NCBI RefSeq assembly: GCF_030246905.1
Contig: NZ_CP126741.1
Span: 1,178,001 to 1,242,000, forward strand
Direction of reading: 5' to 3'
Length of the DNA: 64,000 nucleotides
DNA from: Microbacterium sp. zg-Y818
Lineage (GTDB): Bacteria; Actinomycetota; Actinomycetes; Actinomycetales; Microbacteriaceae
The position numbers were made by a program, and so were the translations under genes. Of the stretch, positions 28,190 through 36,655 are shown piece by piece. Within the stretch, counting starts at the first letter, position 1. Each line of letters starts with the position of its first letter. The notes beneath the pieces were generated by a model. It was not told the DNA's origin and did not search any database. It worked only from the letters and a program-made list of their open reading frames with translations.

Positions 28190-28215
28190 AACGCCGGGAC
28201 CTGTGCGCATACTCC
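28190..28215 (-). promoter_or_regulatory. Sigma-R (SigH)-like promoter of rbpA
   Basis: On the minus strand GGAGT (28211-28215) is followed after exactly 18 bases by GTT (28190-28192). The sigma-R consensus is GGAAT-N18-GTT, so there is one mismatch. rbpA of Streptomyces coelicolor is a known sigma-R target. The spacing leaves a leader of about 25 bases with an AGAGGA ribosome site. Confidence 0.55.
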
Positions 28216-28274
28216 AAACCGGCACGACCGATAGGGCTTTCACAGCCGAATCCCAGGCCCGCTGACGCGTGGTC

Positions 28275-29051
28275 TCAGCGGCCCTCGGCGACCCTTCGCA
28301 ACGCGAGGTCGACGCGGTCGGTGACCAGGCCGTCAACACCGAGGTCCAGCAGCCGCGCCATGTCCATCGGGTCGTTGACCGTCCACACGTGCACCTCGAC
28401 GCCGCAGCGATGTGCGGCCTCGATGAGCCGCGGGGTGACCACCCGCACCGGCCCGCGACGCTCCGGAATCTGCAGCGCGTCTATGCCGTCGAGAGCGCGG
28501 CGCACCACCCAGGGGGAGTGGGCGCGCACGCCCGCGAGGACGCGCGCGATGGTGGCGGTGCCGGCGGACGTTGCAGGGCGGATGCCGCGGCCGAAGCGGT
28601 CGGCGGCCTGCAGCGCCGCGCGCCGCCGGGCGTCGGAGAAGCTCGCCAGCAGCACGCGCTCGGCGTGGGGGGCGACGGTGCGCCCGACGGGCACGGCGGC
28701 CGCCTCGGCTTTGACATCGAGGTTGAACCGCACGTCCGGGAATCCCTCGAGGGCTTGGCGCAGGGTGATGAGGCCGCCGCTGTCTCCCATCAGTCGTTCC
28801 AGCTCGGCGAGGGTGACCTCCGCCACCGGTCGCGGGTCGCCGAGGGTGCGGCTGAGGTCGGCGTCGTGCAGCAGCACGACGTGGCCGTCGGCGGTGAGAT
28901 GGCAGTCGGACTCGATGTACCCCGCGCCGGCGGCGTGGGCGGCCGCGATCGCCGCGAAGCTGTTCTCCACGATGCCTTCGGCATCCGGGGGGACGAAACC
29001 CCGATGAGCGAGGATGCGAGGCGCGCGCCCCGCGAACCAGGGGTGCGTCAC
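28275..29051 (-). CDS. Glycerophosphodiester phosphodiesterase
   Basis: A 258-residue GDPD-family enzyme that hydrolyses glycerophosphodiesters to glycerol-3-phosphate and an alcohol. It shows the catalytic ILAHRGF, the metal ligands in ENSFAAI and GYIESDCHLTADG, and the second His in LLHDADLSRT. No signal peptide is seen. The GTG at 29051 was chosen because it overlaps the stop of the upstream SPFH gene (GTGA) and lies 12 residues before the first motif. Coupling to nfeD-SPFH suggests membrane lipid turnover. Confidence 0.87.
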   Translation of the reverse strand: MTHPWFAGRAPRILAHRGFVPPDAEGIVENSFAAIAAAHAAGAGYIESDCHLTADGHVVLLHDADLSRTLGDPRPVAEVTLAELERLMGDSGGLITLRQALEGFPDVRFNLDVKAEAAAVPVGRTVAPHAERVLLASFSDARRRAALQAADRFGRGIRPATSAGTATIARVLAGVRAHSPWVVRRALDGIDALQIPERRGPVRVVTPRLIEAAHRCGVEVHVWTVNDPMDMARLLDLGVDGLVTDRVDLALRRVAEGR

Positions 29052-29986
29052 AGCGACGTCGGGCGGGGGCCGCGATTCGCGGCATCCGTCGTGTTCGACC
29101 CGAATGCGCCGCTGACACCCTTCAGAGCTTCGGTGAACTCGCTCGGGATGATCCACAGCTTGTTGGACGCGCTGTCGGCGATCTTGGGCAGCGTCTGCAG
29201 GTACTGATAGGCCAGCAGCTTCTCGTCGGGGTTGCCCCGGTGAATGGCGTGGAACACCGTCTCGATGGCCTCGGCCTCGCCCTGGGCGCGCAGCACGGCG
29301 GCCTGCTTGTCGCCCTCGGCGCGCAGGATCTCACCCTGTCGGCGGCCCTCTGCCTCGAGGATCTGCGCCTGCTTCGAGCCCTCGGCGGTCAGGATCGTGG
29401 CGCGACGTTCGCGCTCGGCGCGCATCTGCTTCTCCATCGAATCCTGGATCGACACCGGCGGGTCGATCGCCTTCAGCTCGACGCGGGACACGCGCAGGCC
29501 CCACTTTCCGGTGGCCTCGTCGAGCACGATGCGCAGCTGGCTGTTGATGTTGTCGCGGCTGGTCAGCGCCTGTTCGAGGTTGAGGCCGCCGACGACGTTG
29601 CGCAGGGTCGTGGTGGTGAGCTGCTCCACCGCTCCCAGGTAGTTGGCGATCTCGTAGGTCGCCGCCCGGGCGTCGGTCACCTGGAAGTAGACCACCGTGT
29701 CGATCGACACCACGAGGTTGTCCTCGGTGATGACCGGCTGCGGCGGGAACGACACCACCTGCTCACGCATGTCGACCAGCGGGCGCACTCGGTCGATGAA
29801 GGGGATGAGCAGGTTGAGTCCCGGGCTCAGTGTGCGCTGATAGCGGCCCAGGCGCTCGACCACCCCGGCGTATGCCTGCGGGATGATGCGGATGGAGCGG
29901 AAGATCACCACGACCACGAAGATCGCGAGCACCACCAGCAGGACGATCACGAAGATCTGTCCGATGAACGCGCTGACGTCAACCAT
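29048..29986 (-). CDS. SPFH/Band-7 domain protein (stomatin-like, slipin/QmcA type)
   Basis: A 312-residue membrane-associated scaffold. One N-terminal membrane helix (residues 8-30, rich in Val/Ile/Leu) is followed by the Band-7 domain (AYAGVVERLGRYQRTLSPGLNLLIPF), then a long alanine/glutamate-rich coiled-coil with repeated ILxAEGxxQ units and a short tail. Such proteins form oligomers in ordered membrane regions and are paired with NfeD, as here (8-base overlap with the upstream nfeD-like gene). Confidence 0.9.
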   Translation of the reverse strand: MVDVSAFIGQIFVIVLLVVLAIFVVVVIFRSIRIIPQAYAGVVERLGRYQRTLSPGLNLLIPFIDRVRPLVDMREQVVSFPPQPVITEDNLVVSIDTVVYFQVTDARAATYEIANYLGAVEQLTTTTLRNVVGGLNLEQALTSRDNINSQLRIVLDEATGKWGLRVSRVELKAIDPPVSIQDSMEKQMRAERERRATILTAEGSKQAQILEAEGRRQGEILRAEGDKQAAVLRAQGEAEAIETVFHAIHRGNPDEKLLAYQYLQTLPKIADSASNKLWIIPSEFTEALKGVSGAFGSNTTDAANRGPRPTSL

Positions 29987-30464
29987 CGTCCGAGGTCCTT
30001 TCTCGTGCGGGCAAGGGGGCGACCTCAACGGCGGAGCCGAGCACGCGGACCACGCGCATGCGGTCGCCGACCTGCGCCGGATCGGCGTCGGGGTCGAGGC
30101 GTGCGGTCCAGGTCTCGCCGTTGTCGAGCCGAACAGAGCCTCGGTCGTCGACGAACGGCGCCACCACGCGCGCGCCCATGCCGTACAGCGCATCGACGTT
30201 GGTGCGGGCGGGCTCGTCGCCGCGGCGCAGGGCGCGCAGCAGCAGCGGGCGGATCGTGAACAGCAGCAGTGCCGCCACCGCCGCGGCGACGACGATCTGC
30301 AGCCACCACGGGCCACCGAGAAGGTAGACACCCAGGCCGCCCAGCACCGAGCCGGCCGCCAGCATGAGGAACGTGAACTCCAGGGTCAGCAGTTCGATGA
30401 TGACGAAGAGCAGAGCCAGCACCAGCCAGGCGATCCAGATGTACTGCGTCAGATCGGGCAGCAT
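29979..30464 (-). CDS. NfeD-like membrane protein (short type)
   Basis: A 161-residue protein with two or three N-terminal membrane helices and a C-terminal OB-fold domain (about 85-150; GMGARVVAPFVDDRGSVRLDNG). It lacks the N-terminal ClpP-like protease of long NfeD proteins, so it is the short form usually partnered with a slipin-type SPFH protein. ATG 30464 is preferred over the adjacent GTG at 30467 because GGAGG is then 7-8 bases upstream. Confidence 0.87.
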   Translation of the reverse strand: MLPDLTQYIWIAWLVLALLFVIIELLTLEFTFLMLAAGSVLGGLGVYLLGGPWWLQIVVAAAVAALLLFTIRPLLLRALRRGDEPARTNVDALYGMGARVVAPFVDDRGSVRLDNGETWTARLDPDADPAQVGDRMRVVRVLGSAVEVAPLPARERTSDDG

Positions 30465-30582
30465 CACGGTCCCTCCATCGGTCCTTGAGGGAACCCTAAC
30501 ACCGGGTCAGGACGCCGGTGCTTGCTAGGCTCGGATGGCCCGGCGACGCCCGTTCCGGGTCCCCGAGACAGGAGCGCCGCCC

Positions 30583-31347
30583 ATGTCCCAGATCCTGCCT
30601 GCCGGCTCCCTTCGTGGAAAGACGGCGCTCGTCACCGGCTCGTCCCGAGGAATCGGCGCCGACACGGTGCGGTACCTCGCGGAGGCCGGCGCGAACGTCG
30701 TCATAAACTTCCGAAACAAGGCGCCGCGCGCCGAGAAGCTGGCCACGCAGCTGCGTGAGCTCGGCGTCGAGGTGCTCGTCGTCGGGGCCGACCTCACCGA
30801 CGCCGACGCCGTGCGGGCGATGTTCGCCGAGGTGGAGCGCACCTTCGGCGGGTTGGACATCCTCGTGCTCAATGCCTCCGGCGGCATGGAGTCCGGCATG
30901 GCGGAGGACTACGCACTGACCCTCAACCGCGACGCCCAGGTCGGCGCGCTGCAGGCGGCGCTGCCGCTGCTGCACGAGGGTTCCCGCGTCGTGTTCGTCA
31001 CAAGCCACCAGGCGCACTTCATCCGCACGACGCCGACGATGGCGGAGTACGAGGTCGTGGCTCTGTCCAAGCGGGCCGGCGAGGATGCCCTGCGCGAGCG
31101 GATCGGTGAGCTCGACGAGCGCGGCATCGGCTTCGTCGTCGTCTCGGGGGACATGATCGAGGGCACCATCACCGCCACCCTGCTCGAACGGGCGAACCCC
31201 GGAGCCATCGCCTCGCGGCGCGAGTCGGCCGGCAAGCTCTACAACGTGTCGGAGTTCGCCGCCGAGGTCGCGCGGGCGGCGGTCGACCCGGTACCGGAGG
31301 ACCACACTCGTCTCGTGGGCGACACCGGTTCGTTCGAGGGCGAGTGA
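30583..31347 (+). CDS. SDR-family oxidoreductase
   Basis: A 254-residue short-chain dehydrogenase/reductase fold. The NADP-binding TGSSRGIGADT and the LVLNASGG motif are clear. The usual YxxxK pair is not seen: the matching stretch reads YEVVALSKRAG, so the Lys is present but the Tyr is three residues off register. Activity may differ from classical SDRs. ATG with AGGAG upstream and a TAGGCT hexamer at 30526-30531. The S9 peptidase gene follows after four bases. Confidence 0.82.
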   Translation: MSQILPAGSLRGKTALVTGSSRGIGADTVRYLAEAGANVVINFRNKAPRAEKLATQLRELGVEVLVVGADLTDADAVRAMFAEVERTFGGLDILVLNASGGMESGMAEDYALTLNRDAQVGALQAALPLLHEGSRVVFVTSHQAHFIRTTPTMAEYEVVALSKRAGEDALRERIGELDERGIGFVVVSGDMIEGTITATLLERANPGAIASRRESAGKLYNVSEFAAEVARAAVDPVPEDHTRLVGDTGSFEGE

Positions 31348-31351
31348 CCTC

Positions 31352-33343
31352 ATGCGGGCCCAGGACATCGACGCGCTCGGCTCGGTGGGAAGGCCCGCCC
31401 TTTCGCCCGACGGTGCGTTCGCGATCTTCGCCACCTCGCGGCCCGATGTGTCCGCGAACCGCGACGTCGGACAGCTCTGGCGCCTCGACCTGCCCGACGG
31501 CGCCCCGCGCCGGCTGACACGCGGCGTCGCCGACGCCTCGCCACGGCTCCGCCCCGACGGCGCGGTCGTCGCCTTCCTGCGCGAGGACGCCAAGGGGCGC
31601 CGGCAGATCTTCGCCGTCGCGGCCGGGGGAGGCGAGCCCGTGCAGGCCACCGACGCCCCGCTCGGGGTAGGTGCCTTCGCCTGGTCGCCAGACGGCGACA
31701 CCCTCGCTTTCACGGCCAGGGTGCCGGACCGGGGGCGCTACGGCTCGATCGACGGACTGGATGCCGCAGCCGAGGCGCCGCGGCGCATCACCGGCATCCG
31801 ATGGCATGCCAACGGACTCGGATACATCGGCGATCGTCCGTCACAACTGTTCATCGTGCCCGCTCCCGACCTCGACGCCGAGCCGCTCTACGAGCCCGCC
31901 GCGCGGGTGCGTGCCGAGGGCGACGACGGGCCGCACGCGCGCGTGGTGCCGGCGGATGCCGAGCAGCTGACGCGCGGCTCGGCCTCGTACGGCGCCCCGG
32001 TGTTCACCGCCGACGGCCGCCATCTGCTCGCCGTCGTCGACGCGATCGAGGACGCGGCGCGCGACCTGCGCAGTCGCGTCGTCGCCGTGGCGGTGGACGG
32101 CGCAGGGGAGCGCACCGTGCTCGGACCCGAGGCGGGTCTCGCCGTCTCGGAAGTGGCCGTGGCCCCCGACGGCGCGCTGTTCCTGCTCGCCTACGACGTC
32201 GGCGAGGACGGTCGGGACTTCGTCGCGCCCGGCACGGGGCTCTGGCACCTGGATGCCGCGGGTGCCCGCCCGTTGACCGACCCCGAGACCGTCGATCTCG
32301 GGGAGGTCGGGAGCCACATCGGGTTCGACGGCGAGGATGTCCTCGTGCAGAACCGCACGCGTGGCCGCGTGCACCTGGTGCGGGTCTCGCGCAAGGGACG
32401 GGCCTCGGTCGTGCTGGGCGGCGATGTGGAGGTGCTCGGCCACGCGGCAGGCGGCGGCCGCATCGTCACGGCGATCGGCACGGCCACATCGTTCGGAGAG
32501 CTGGCCGAGGTCGTAGAGGGTCGCCCGCGCGTGCTCACCGCGTTCGGTGAGGCCCTCGTCGCTGCGGGCCTTGTGGAACCGGTCGAGGTGACGGTCCCCG
32601 CCCGCGACGGCTACCCCGTGCACGGCTGGGTCGCGGTGCCGGACGGCAGCGGCCCGTTCCCCGTCATCCTGCAGATCCACGGCGGGCCGTTCGCCTCCTA
32701 CGGCATCCAGGCCTTCGACGAGACCCAGATGCTCGTCGACGCCGGCTACGCCGTGGTGTACGGCAACCCCCGAGGGTCGGCCGGTTACGGGCGTGCGCAC
32801 GGGCGCAGCATCCGCCGGGCGATGGGGACGGTCGACTTCACCGACGTCATCGACCTGCTCGACGGGGTGCTCGCCGCAGACGAGCGCCTGGACGCTGAGC
32901 GCGTCGGCATCATGGGCGGGTCGTACGGCGGTTACCTCACCGCCTGGACGATCGCGCACGACCATCGATTCGCCGCCGCCATCGTTGAGCGCGGGTTTCT
33001 CGACCCGGTCGCCTTCGCCGGCACGAGTGACATCGGCTCGTTCTTCGGCGACGAGTACGTCGGCACCGACCCCGCGGCGATGGCGGCGCAGAGCCCGATG
33101 GCCGTGGTCTCACAGGTGCGCACTCCCACCCTCGTCGTGCACTCGGAACTCGACTTCCGCTGCCCGCTCGAGCAGGCCACGCGCTACTACACCGCGCTGA
33201 AACGGCAGGGGACTGTGGCCGAGATGCTCCTCTTCCCCGGCGAGGACCACGAGCTCACCCGCGGCGGCCGGCCCCGCCACCGTGTCGAGCGATTCGCGGC
33301 GGTGCTGGATTGGTGGCACCGCTACCTGCCGATCGTTTCCTGA
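31352..33343 (+). CDS. S9-family peptidase (acylaminoacyl/prolyl oligopeptidase-like)
   Basis: A 663-residue two-domain serine peptidase. Residues 1-400 form a WD40/TolB-like beta-propeller (SPDGAFAIFATSRPD, SPDGDTLAFTA); the C-terminal alpha/beta-hydrolase domain holds the triad Ser524 (GGSYGGY), Asp601 (SELDFRCP) and His633 (GEDHEL). No signal peptide, so it degrades short or N-acylated peptides in the cytosol. It is probably cotranscribed with the SDR gene and ends at a strong bidirectional terminator. Confidence 0.9.
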   Translation: MRAQDIDALGSVGRPALSPDGAFAIFATSRPDVSANRDVGQLWRLDLPDGAPRRLTRGVADASPRLRPDGAVVAFLREDAKGRRQIFAVAAGGGEPVQATDAPLGVGAFAWSPDGDTLAFTARVPDRGRYGSIDGLDAAAEAPRRITGIRWHANGLGYIGDRPSQLFIVPAPDLDAEPLYEPAARVRAEGDDGPHARVVPADAEQLTRGSASYGAPVFTADGRHLLAVVDAIEDAARDLRSRVVAVAVDGAGERTVLGPEAGLAVSEVAVAPDGALFLLAYDVGEDGRDFVAPGTGLWHLDAAGARPLTDPETVDLGEVGSHIGFDGEDVLVQNRTRGRVHLVRVSRKGRASVVLGGDVEVLGHAAGGGRIVTAIGTATSFGELAEVVEGRPRVLTAFGEALVAAGLVEPVEVTVPARDGYPVHGWVAVPDGSGPFPVILQIHGGPFASYGIQAFDETQMLVDAGYAVVYGNPRGSAGYGRAHGRSIRRAMGTVDFTDVIDLLDGVLAADERLDAERVGIMGGSYGGYLTAWTIAHDHRFAAAIVERGFLDPVAFAGTSDIGSFFGDEYVGTDPAAMAAQSPMAVVSQVRTPTLVVHSELDFRCPLEQATRYYTALKRQGTVAEMLLFPGEDHELTRGGRPRHRVERFAAVLDWWHRYLPIVS

Positions 33344-33358
33344 CCCGGTGACGACGGC

Positions 33359-33401
33359 ATGACGAAGGGCCCCGGGAGTCGGTCCCGAGGCCCTTCGTCA
33401 T
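33359..33401. terminator. Bidirectional terminator between S9 peptidase and HdeD-like gene
   Basis: A 13-bp perfect stem (ATGACGAAGGGCC with GGCCCTTCGTCAT) around a 17-base loop lies between two convergent genes, 15 bases from one stop and 3 from the other. Confidence 0.8.
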
Positions 33402-33404
33402 ATG

Positions 33405-33956
33405 TCACTTGCCGAACGTGAAGGCGCGGATGATCTGCACCACGCCCAGCACGATGGCCGAGATGCCGATGAGCAGCCACAGCGTCGTCGCGCCCCACAG
33501 CGGGGCGAACAGCAGCACGATGCCGGCGATGATCGAGAGGATCGCGAAGAAGATGGTCCACCCGCTCGACGCCGCCCATCCGAGCGTCGAGAGCGAGACG
33601 ATGCCCTCGACGATCCACATGACGCCGACGAGCACGCCGACGAAGGTCCCGAACCAGGCGGTGGCCGCGGGGAGGTTGATGAAGGCGACGATGCCGGCGA
33701 CGATGAACAGCACGCCCAGCACGATGTGGCCGAGCCGGGCCCACCCGCCCCGCTGCGCGCTGAAGATCCCGAGTCCCGCGTAGACGAGGCCGGCAGCGAC
33801 GGCGTAGATCGCCACCACCGCCACGACGACCATGGCTGTTCGGCCGGGCCAGACGAGGATGAGGATGCCGAGGATCAGCGCGAGCACGCCGCTGACGCCG
33901 AGGGCCGTGCGGATGCCGTTGAGCAGCGGTCTGTCGATGGAGGAGTTGTAGGCCAT
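33405..33956 (-). CDS. HdeD/DUF308-family membrane protein
   Basis: A 183-residue integral membrane protein with six predicted helices in three repeated pairs (GVLALILGILILVWPG, VLGVLFIVAGIVAFINLP, ILSIIAGIVLLFAPLWG). This matches the HdeD-like family, which is linked to acid or stress resistance in enterobacteria; its role here is not known. The ATG at 33956 (MAYNSSIDRP) was chosen because AGAAAGGA precedes it and the longer frame adds a low-complexity stretch. Confidence 0.85.
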   Translation of the reverse strand: MAYNSSIDRPLLNGIRTALGVSGVLALILGILILVWPGRTAMVVVAVVAIYAVAAGLVYAGLGIFSAQRGGWARLGHIVLGVLFIVAGIVAFINLPAATAWFGTFVGVLVGVMWIVEGIVSLSTLGWAASSGWTIFFAILSIIAGIVLLFAPLWGATTLWLLIGISAIVLGVVQIIRAFTFGK

Positions 33957-34045
33957 CGTGCGTCCTTTCTGAGAATTTTCTGTGAGGACGGCGCCATTGT
34001 AGCCCCGCGCGCCCGCGTGTGAAGGGGGAACACGGCGGGGGAGTG

Positions 34046-34966
34046 CTACCCCAGCAGCACCATGATGAGCAGCAGCACGGGGACGCATCCCACCGTCGTG
34101 AGGAAGATCGTGTCCCGCGAGATGGTCTCGCCGACGCCGTAGTGCTGGGAGTAGGTGAAGATGTTCTGCGCCGTCGGCAGTGCGGCCAGCACCGTGACGA
34201 TCAGTATTCCTTCAGGGGGTAGCTGGAAGACGTAGGCCGCCGTCGCCCACGCGACCAGCGGCATGGCGACCAGCTTCAAGGCGGTGGCGAGGATCACATC
34301 TCGCCGGTGCCCGGCCGTGCCCAGCACCCGCTGGCCGTACAGCGACATGCCGTAGCCGATCAGCATCACCGGCACGCACGCGTTGGCGATGAGCTGCGCA
34401 GGATCGAGGATGAGCGGCGGAAGCTCCCAGCCCGACAACGACACCGCCACACCGAGCACCGAGCCGAGCACGATCGGGTTCGTCGCCGTGCGCTTGAGGA
34501 TGCGGCGGGGGGAGCGCTGGCCGGTGGTCGCGGCATCCAGAACCGCCATCGAGATGGGCGTGAACACCAGCAGCTGCAGCAGGATGACGGGAGCGGGGAA
34601 CGCGGCGCTGCCGAGCAGGTACAGCGACAGCGGGATGCCCATGTTGTTGGAGTTGACCTGACCGGCCGAGAGCGCGGCGATGGTCGTCTCGGCGGTGGAG
34701 CGATGCCAGAGGAAGCGCGAGAAGAGCGCCTGTGCGGCGATCACCACCAGGGCGGCTATCGCGGAGACCGGCAAGAGCGCCGAGAAGAGCGTCTGCACGT
34801 CGGCCTGGGACAGCACGACGAAGAGCAGGAACGGCGACAGCACGAAGAACGTGAGCCGGTTGAGCACGTGGCGGCCGTGGGGGCCGAGCAGGTCGACGCG
34901 GCCGATGATGTAGCCGATCAGGATCGCCACACCGATGACGACGAATCCGGTGGCGACATCCAGCAC
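34046..34966 (-). CDS. AEC (auxin efflux carrier)-family transporter
   Basis: A 306-residue permease with about ten membrane helices in two halves (VVIGVAILIGYIIGR at the start; VLGSVLGVAVSLSGWELP in the middle). The AEC family exports organic acids such as malate or malonate in bacteria; the substrate is not visible. The GTG start is six bases after TAGGCT (34973-34978), which argues for this start and a leaderless mRNA. Confidence 0.88.
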   Translation of the reverse strand: MLDVATGFVVIGVAILIGYIIGRVDLLGPHGRHVLNRLTFFVLSPFLLFVVLSQADVQTLFSALLPVSAIAALVVIAAQALFSRFLWHRSTAETTIAALSAGQVNSNNMGIPLSLYLLGSAAFPAPVILLQLLVFTPISMAVLDAATTGQRSPRRILKRTATNPIVLGSVLGVAVSLSGWELPPLILDPAQLIANACVPVMLIGYGMSLYGQRVLGTAGHRRDVILATALKLVAMPLVAWATAAYVFQLPPEGILIVTVLAALPTAQNIFTYSQHYGVGETISRDTIFLTTVGCVPVLLLIMVLLG

Positions 34967-35021
34967 CCTCTGAGCCTAGGGGTGGGACGCGACTGCTCGG
35001 CTCGCTCGACGACAGTTCGTG

Positions 35022-35612
35022 TCAGGGGAGCGCCGCAGGGATCGTCTTGCGCATGACGGTCTTGCTCTTGCCGATGTGGCGCTCGAACACGAAACCGGCC
35101 TTCTCGAACATCGCCCGAGTGCCGTTGTGCAGGAACGACGACGACGTGCGCTTGCCCGGGGCGAGCTCGTTGGGGAACGACACCACCTCGCCGCCGCCGG
35201 CCCGAGCGATCAGGTCGAGCGCGCCGTCGAGCGCCTCGCGCGCCACACCGCCGCGCCGATGGTCACGGTCGACGAAGAAGCACGTGATGCGCCAGGGGGC
35301 CGGACGCGTCTCGCCGGCGTCGTACTGCTTGCGGTGGTAGATGCCCGGCAATTCGGCGGGGCTGCCGTACTCGCACCAGGCGATTGCGGCGTCTCCGTCG
35401 AAGACCAGCGCCGCGTGCGCGACGCCCTCCGCCACGAGACGCTTCTTGAACGTCGGCCCGTCGTACTGGATCTTGACCGTGCGGTCGGTGTCGCCGTGGA
35501 AGTACGAGCACCAGCATCCGCCCCAGACGCCGTTGTGCTTCTCGGCCAGCGCAAGCCAGGCCGGGTAGGTGTCCGGCGTGAGCGGCTTGATCACGTGCGC
35601 CGCGTTGACCAT
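35022..35612 (-). CDS. GNAT-family N-acetyltransferase
   Basis: A 196-residue acyl-CoA-dependent acetyltransferase. The core has ITCFFVDRDHRRGGVAREAL, which is the Q/RxxGxG/A acetyl-CoA loop in slightly changed form, and a C-terminal ARAMFEKAGFVF-like strand. The N-terminus contains an unusual WGGCWCSYFHGD segment shared with a subgroup of unstudied GNAT proteins. Substrate unknown. Confidence 0.8.
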   Translation of the reverse strand: MVNAAHVIKPLTPDTYPAWLALAEKHNGVWGGCWCSYFHGDTDRTVKIQYDGPTFKKRLVAEGVAHAALVFDGDAAIAWCEYGSPAELPGIYHRKQYDAGETRPAPWRITCFFVDRDHRRGGVAREALDGALDLIARAGGGEVVSFPNELAPGKRTSSSFLHNGTRAMFEKAGFVFERHIGKSKTVMRKTIPAALP

Positions 35613-35784
35613 GGCGGCCTCCTCGCCTCGATGTGCCCAGTGTGGTGCGAGGGAGGGCTGTGGACAAGCGCTCTCCGGATGTCGGTGGGGATCGGTGGCA
35701 TAGGGGTGGGTGATTGCCTGCGGACAAGGGAGGGCCGGGGTCAGCCACGCCGCCGCCCCCGGCCCTCGTTCTCGTCGGTGTGCG

Positions 35785-36375
35785 TCAGGACGCGGGTACC
35801 AGGACGCGGTCGATGGTGTGGATCACCCCGTTGGTCGCCTGGATGTTGATCGCCCACAGCACGAGGCGCGGATCGGTGAGCGACGGGGTCTCGTCTCGCA
35901 GCGTGGTGGCGCGCGGCTTGATGACCCCGCCGTTGGCCATGGTGATGTTCTTCGACAGGAGAACCTGCAGGGGCCCGAGCTTCTTGCCGGGCACCACGTG
36001 GTACAGCAGGATGTTGGAGATCTGCTCCGCCGAGAACGTCGATGTGATCGTCGTCAGAGCCTCGGCCTCGGACGCGGGCGTCGCGCCGGTGAGGTCGGTG
36101 ACGAGGCGGATGAAGGCGCGATCGTTGGGCGCGAACACGGTGTACTTCGTGCTCGTGTCCGCCAGTGTGGCATCCAAGCCCGTCGCGACGAGGGCCTGGA
36201 CCAGCAGGTCGTAATCGTGGCCGTTGGCGTCGGGGGTTCCTCCGCCGGAGGCTGCCACTGCGACGTCGACGATCGACCCCGCCGGCGGGCCGCCGTATGC
36301 CGATGCCGGTGAGGCGGTCAGCGTGAGCGCCGTGGCGACGACGGCCGCAAGGGTGATGGAGAGCTTCTTCTTCAT
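35785..36375 (-). CDS. Secreted fasciclin (FAS1) domain protein
   Basis: A 196-residue exported protein. A Sec signal peptide (MKKKLSITLAAVVATALTL, cleavage near ASA-YGG) is followed by one fasciclin domain (about 55-196) with the H1 motif YTVFAPNDRAF, the YH motif LLYHVVPGK and the H2 end GVIHTIDRVLVP. FAS1 domains mediate adhesion or bind ligands at the cell surface. It stands alone; the 280 bases upstream contain the promoter and a short palindrome. Confidence 0.88.
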   Translation of the reverse strand: MKKKLSITLAAVVATALTLTASPASAYGGPPAGSIVDVAVAASGGGTPDANGHDYDLLVQALVATGLDATLADTSTKYTVFAPNDRAFIRLVTDLTGATPASEAEALTTITSTFSAEQISNILLYHVVPGKKLGPLQVLLSKNITMANGGVIKPRATTLRDETPSLTDPRLVLWAINIQATNGVIHTIDRVLVPAS

Positions 36376-36536
36376 TGTCCAGCTCCTTCGATGGGACGAG
36401 TGCGCTCGGCGACGGCCGTCGGGCGCCACAAAGGTATTCCGGACCAGCGGGCTGTTTGGATGCAGCAGGACTCGGATTGGTCGTCGGCGCGGCGCGGGCT
36501 CTCCGCCGCGCGGATAACCGAATCGAAAGAACGCCG

Positions 36537-36550
36537 ATAATGCACATTAT
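36537..36550. promoter_or_regulatory. AT-rich 14-base palindrome upstream of the fasciclin gene
   Basis: ATAATG-CA-CATTAT is a perfect palindrome in an otherwise GC-rich region, 162 bases upstream of the fasciclin start and 106 bases downstream of the lipoprotein stop. It looks like an operator, but no adjacent regulator gene points to a protein. Confidence 0.4.
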
Positions 36551-36655
36551 GTCAATGTCGAGGCGTACTTGAAAGAAACGGTGTCGCACTTGTCCCCCAG
36601 CGCGAGGTCGGCGGCGTGCAAATGATCGCTCATCGCAGGGCCGCTCACTCAGAGG

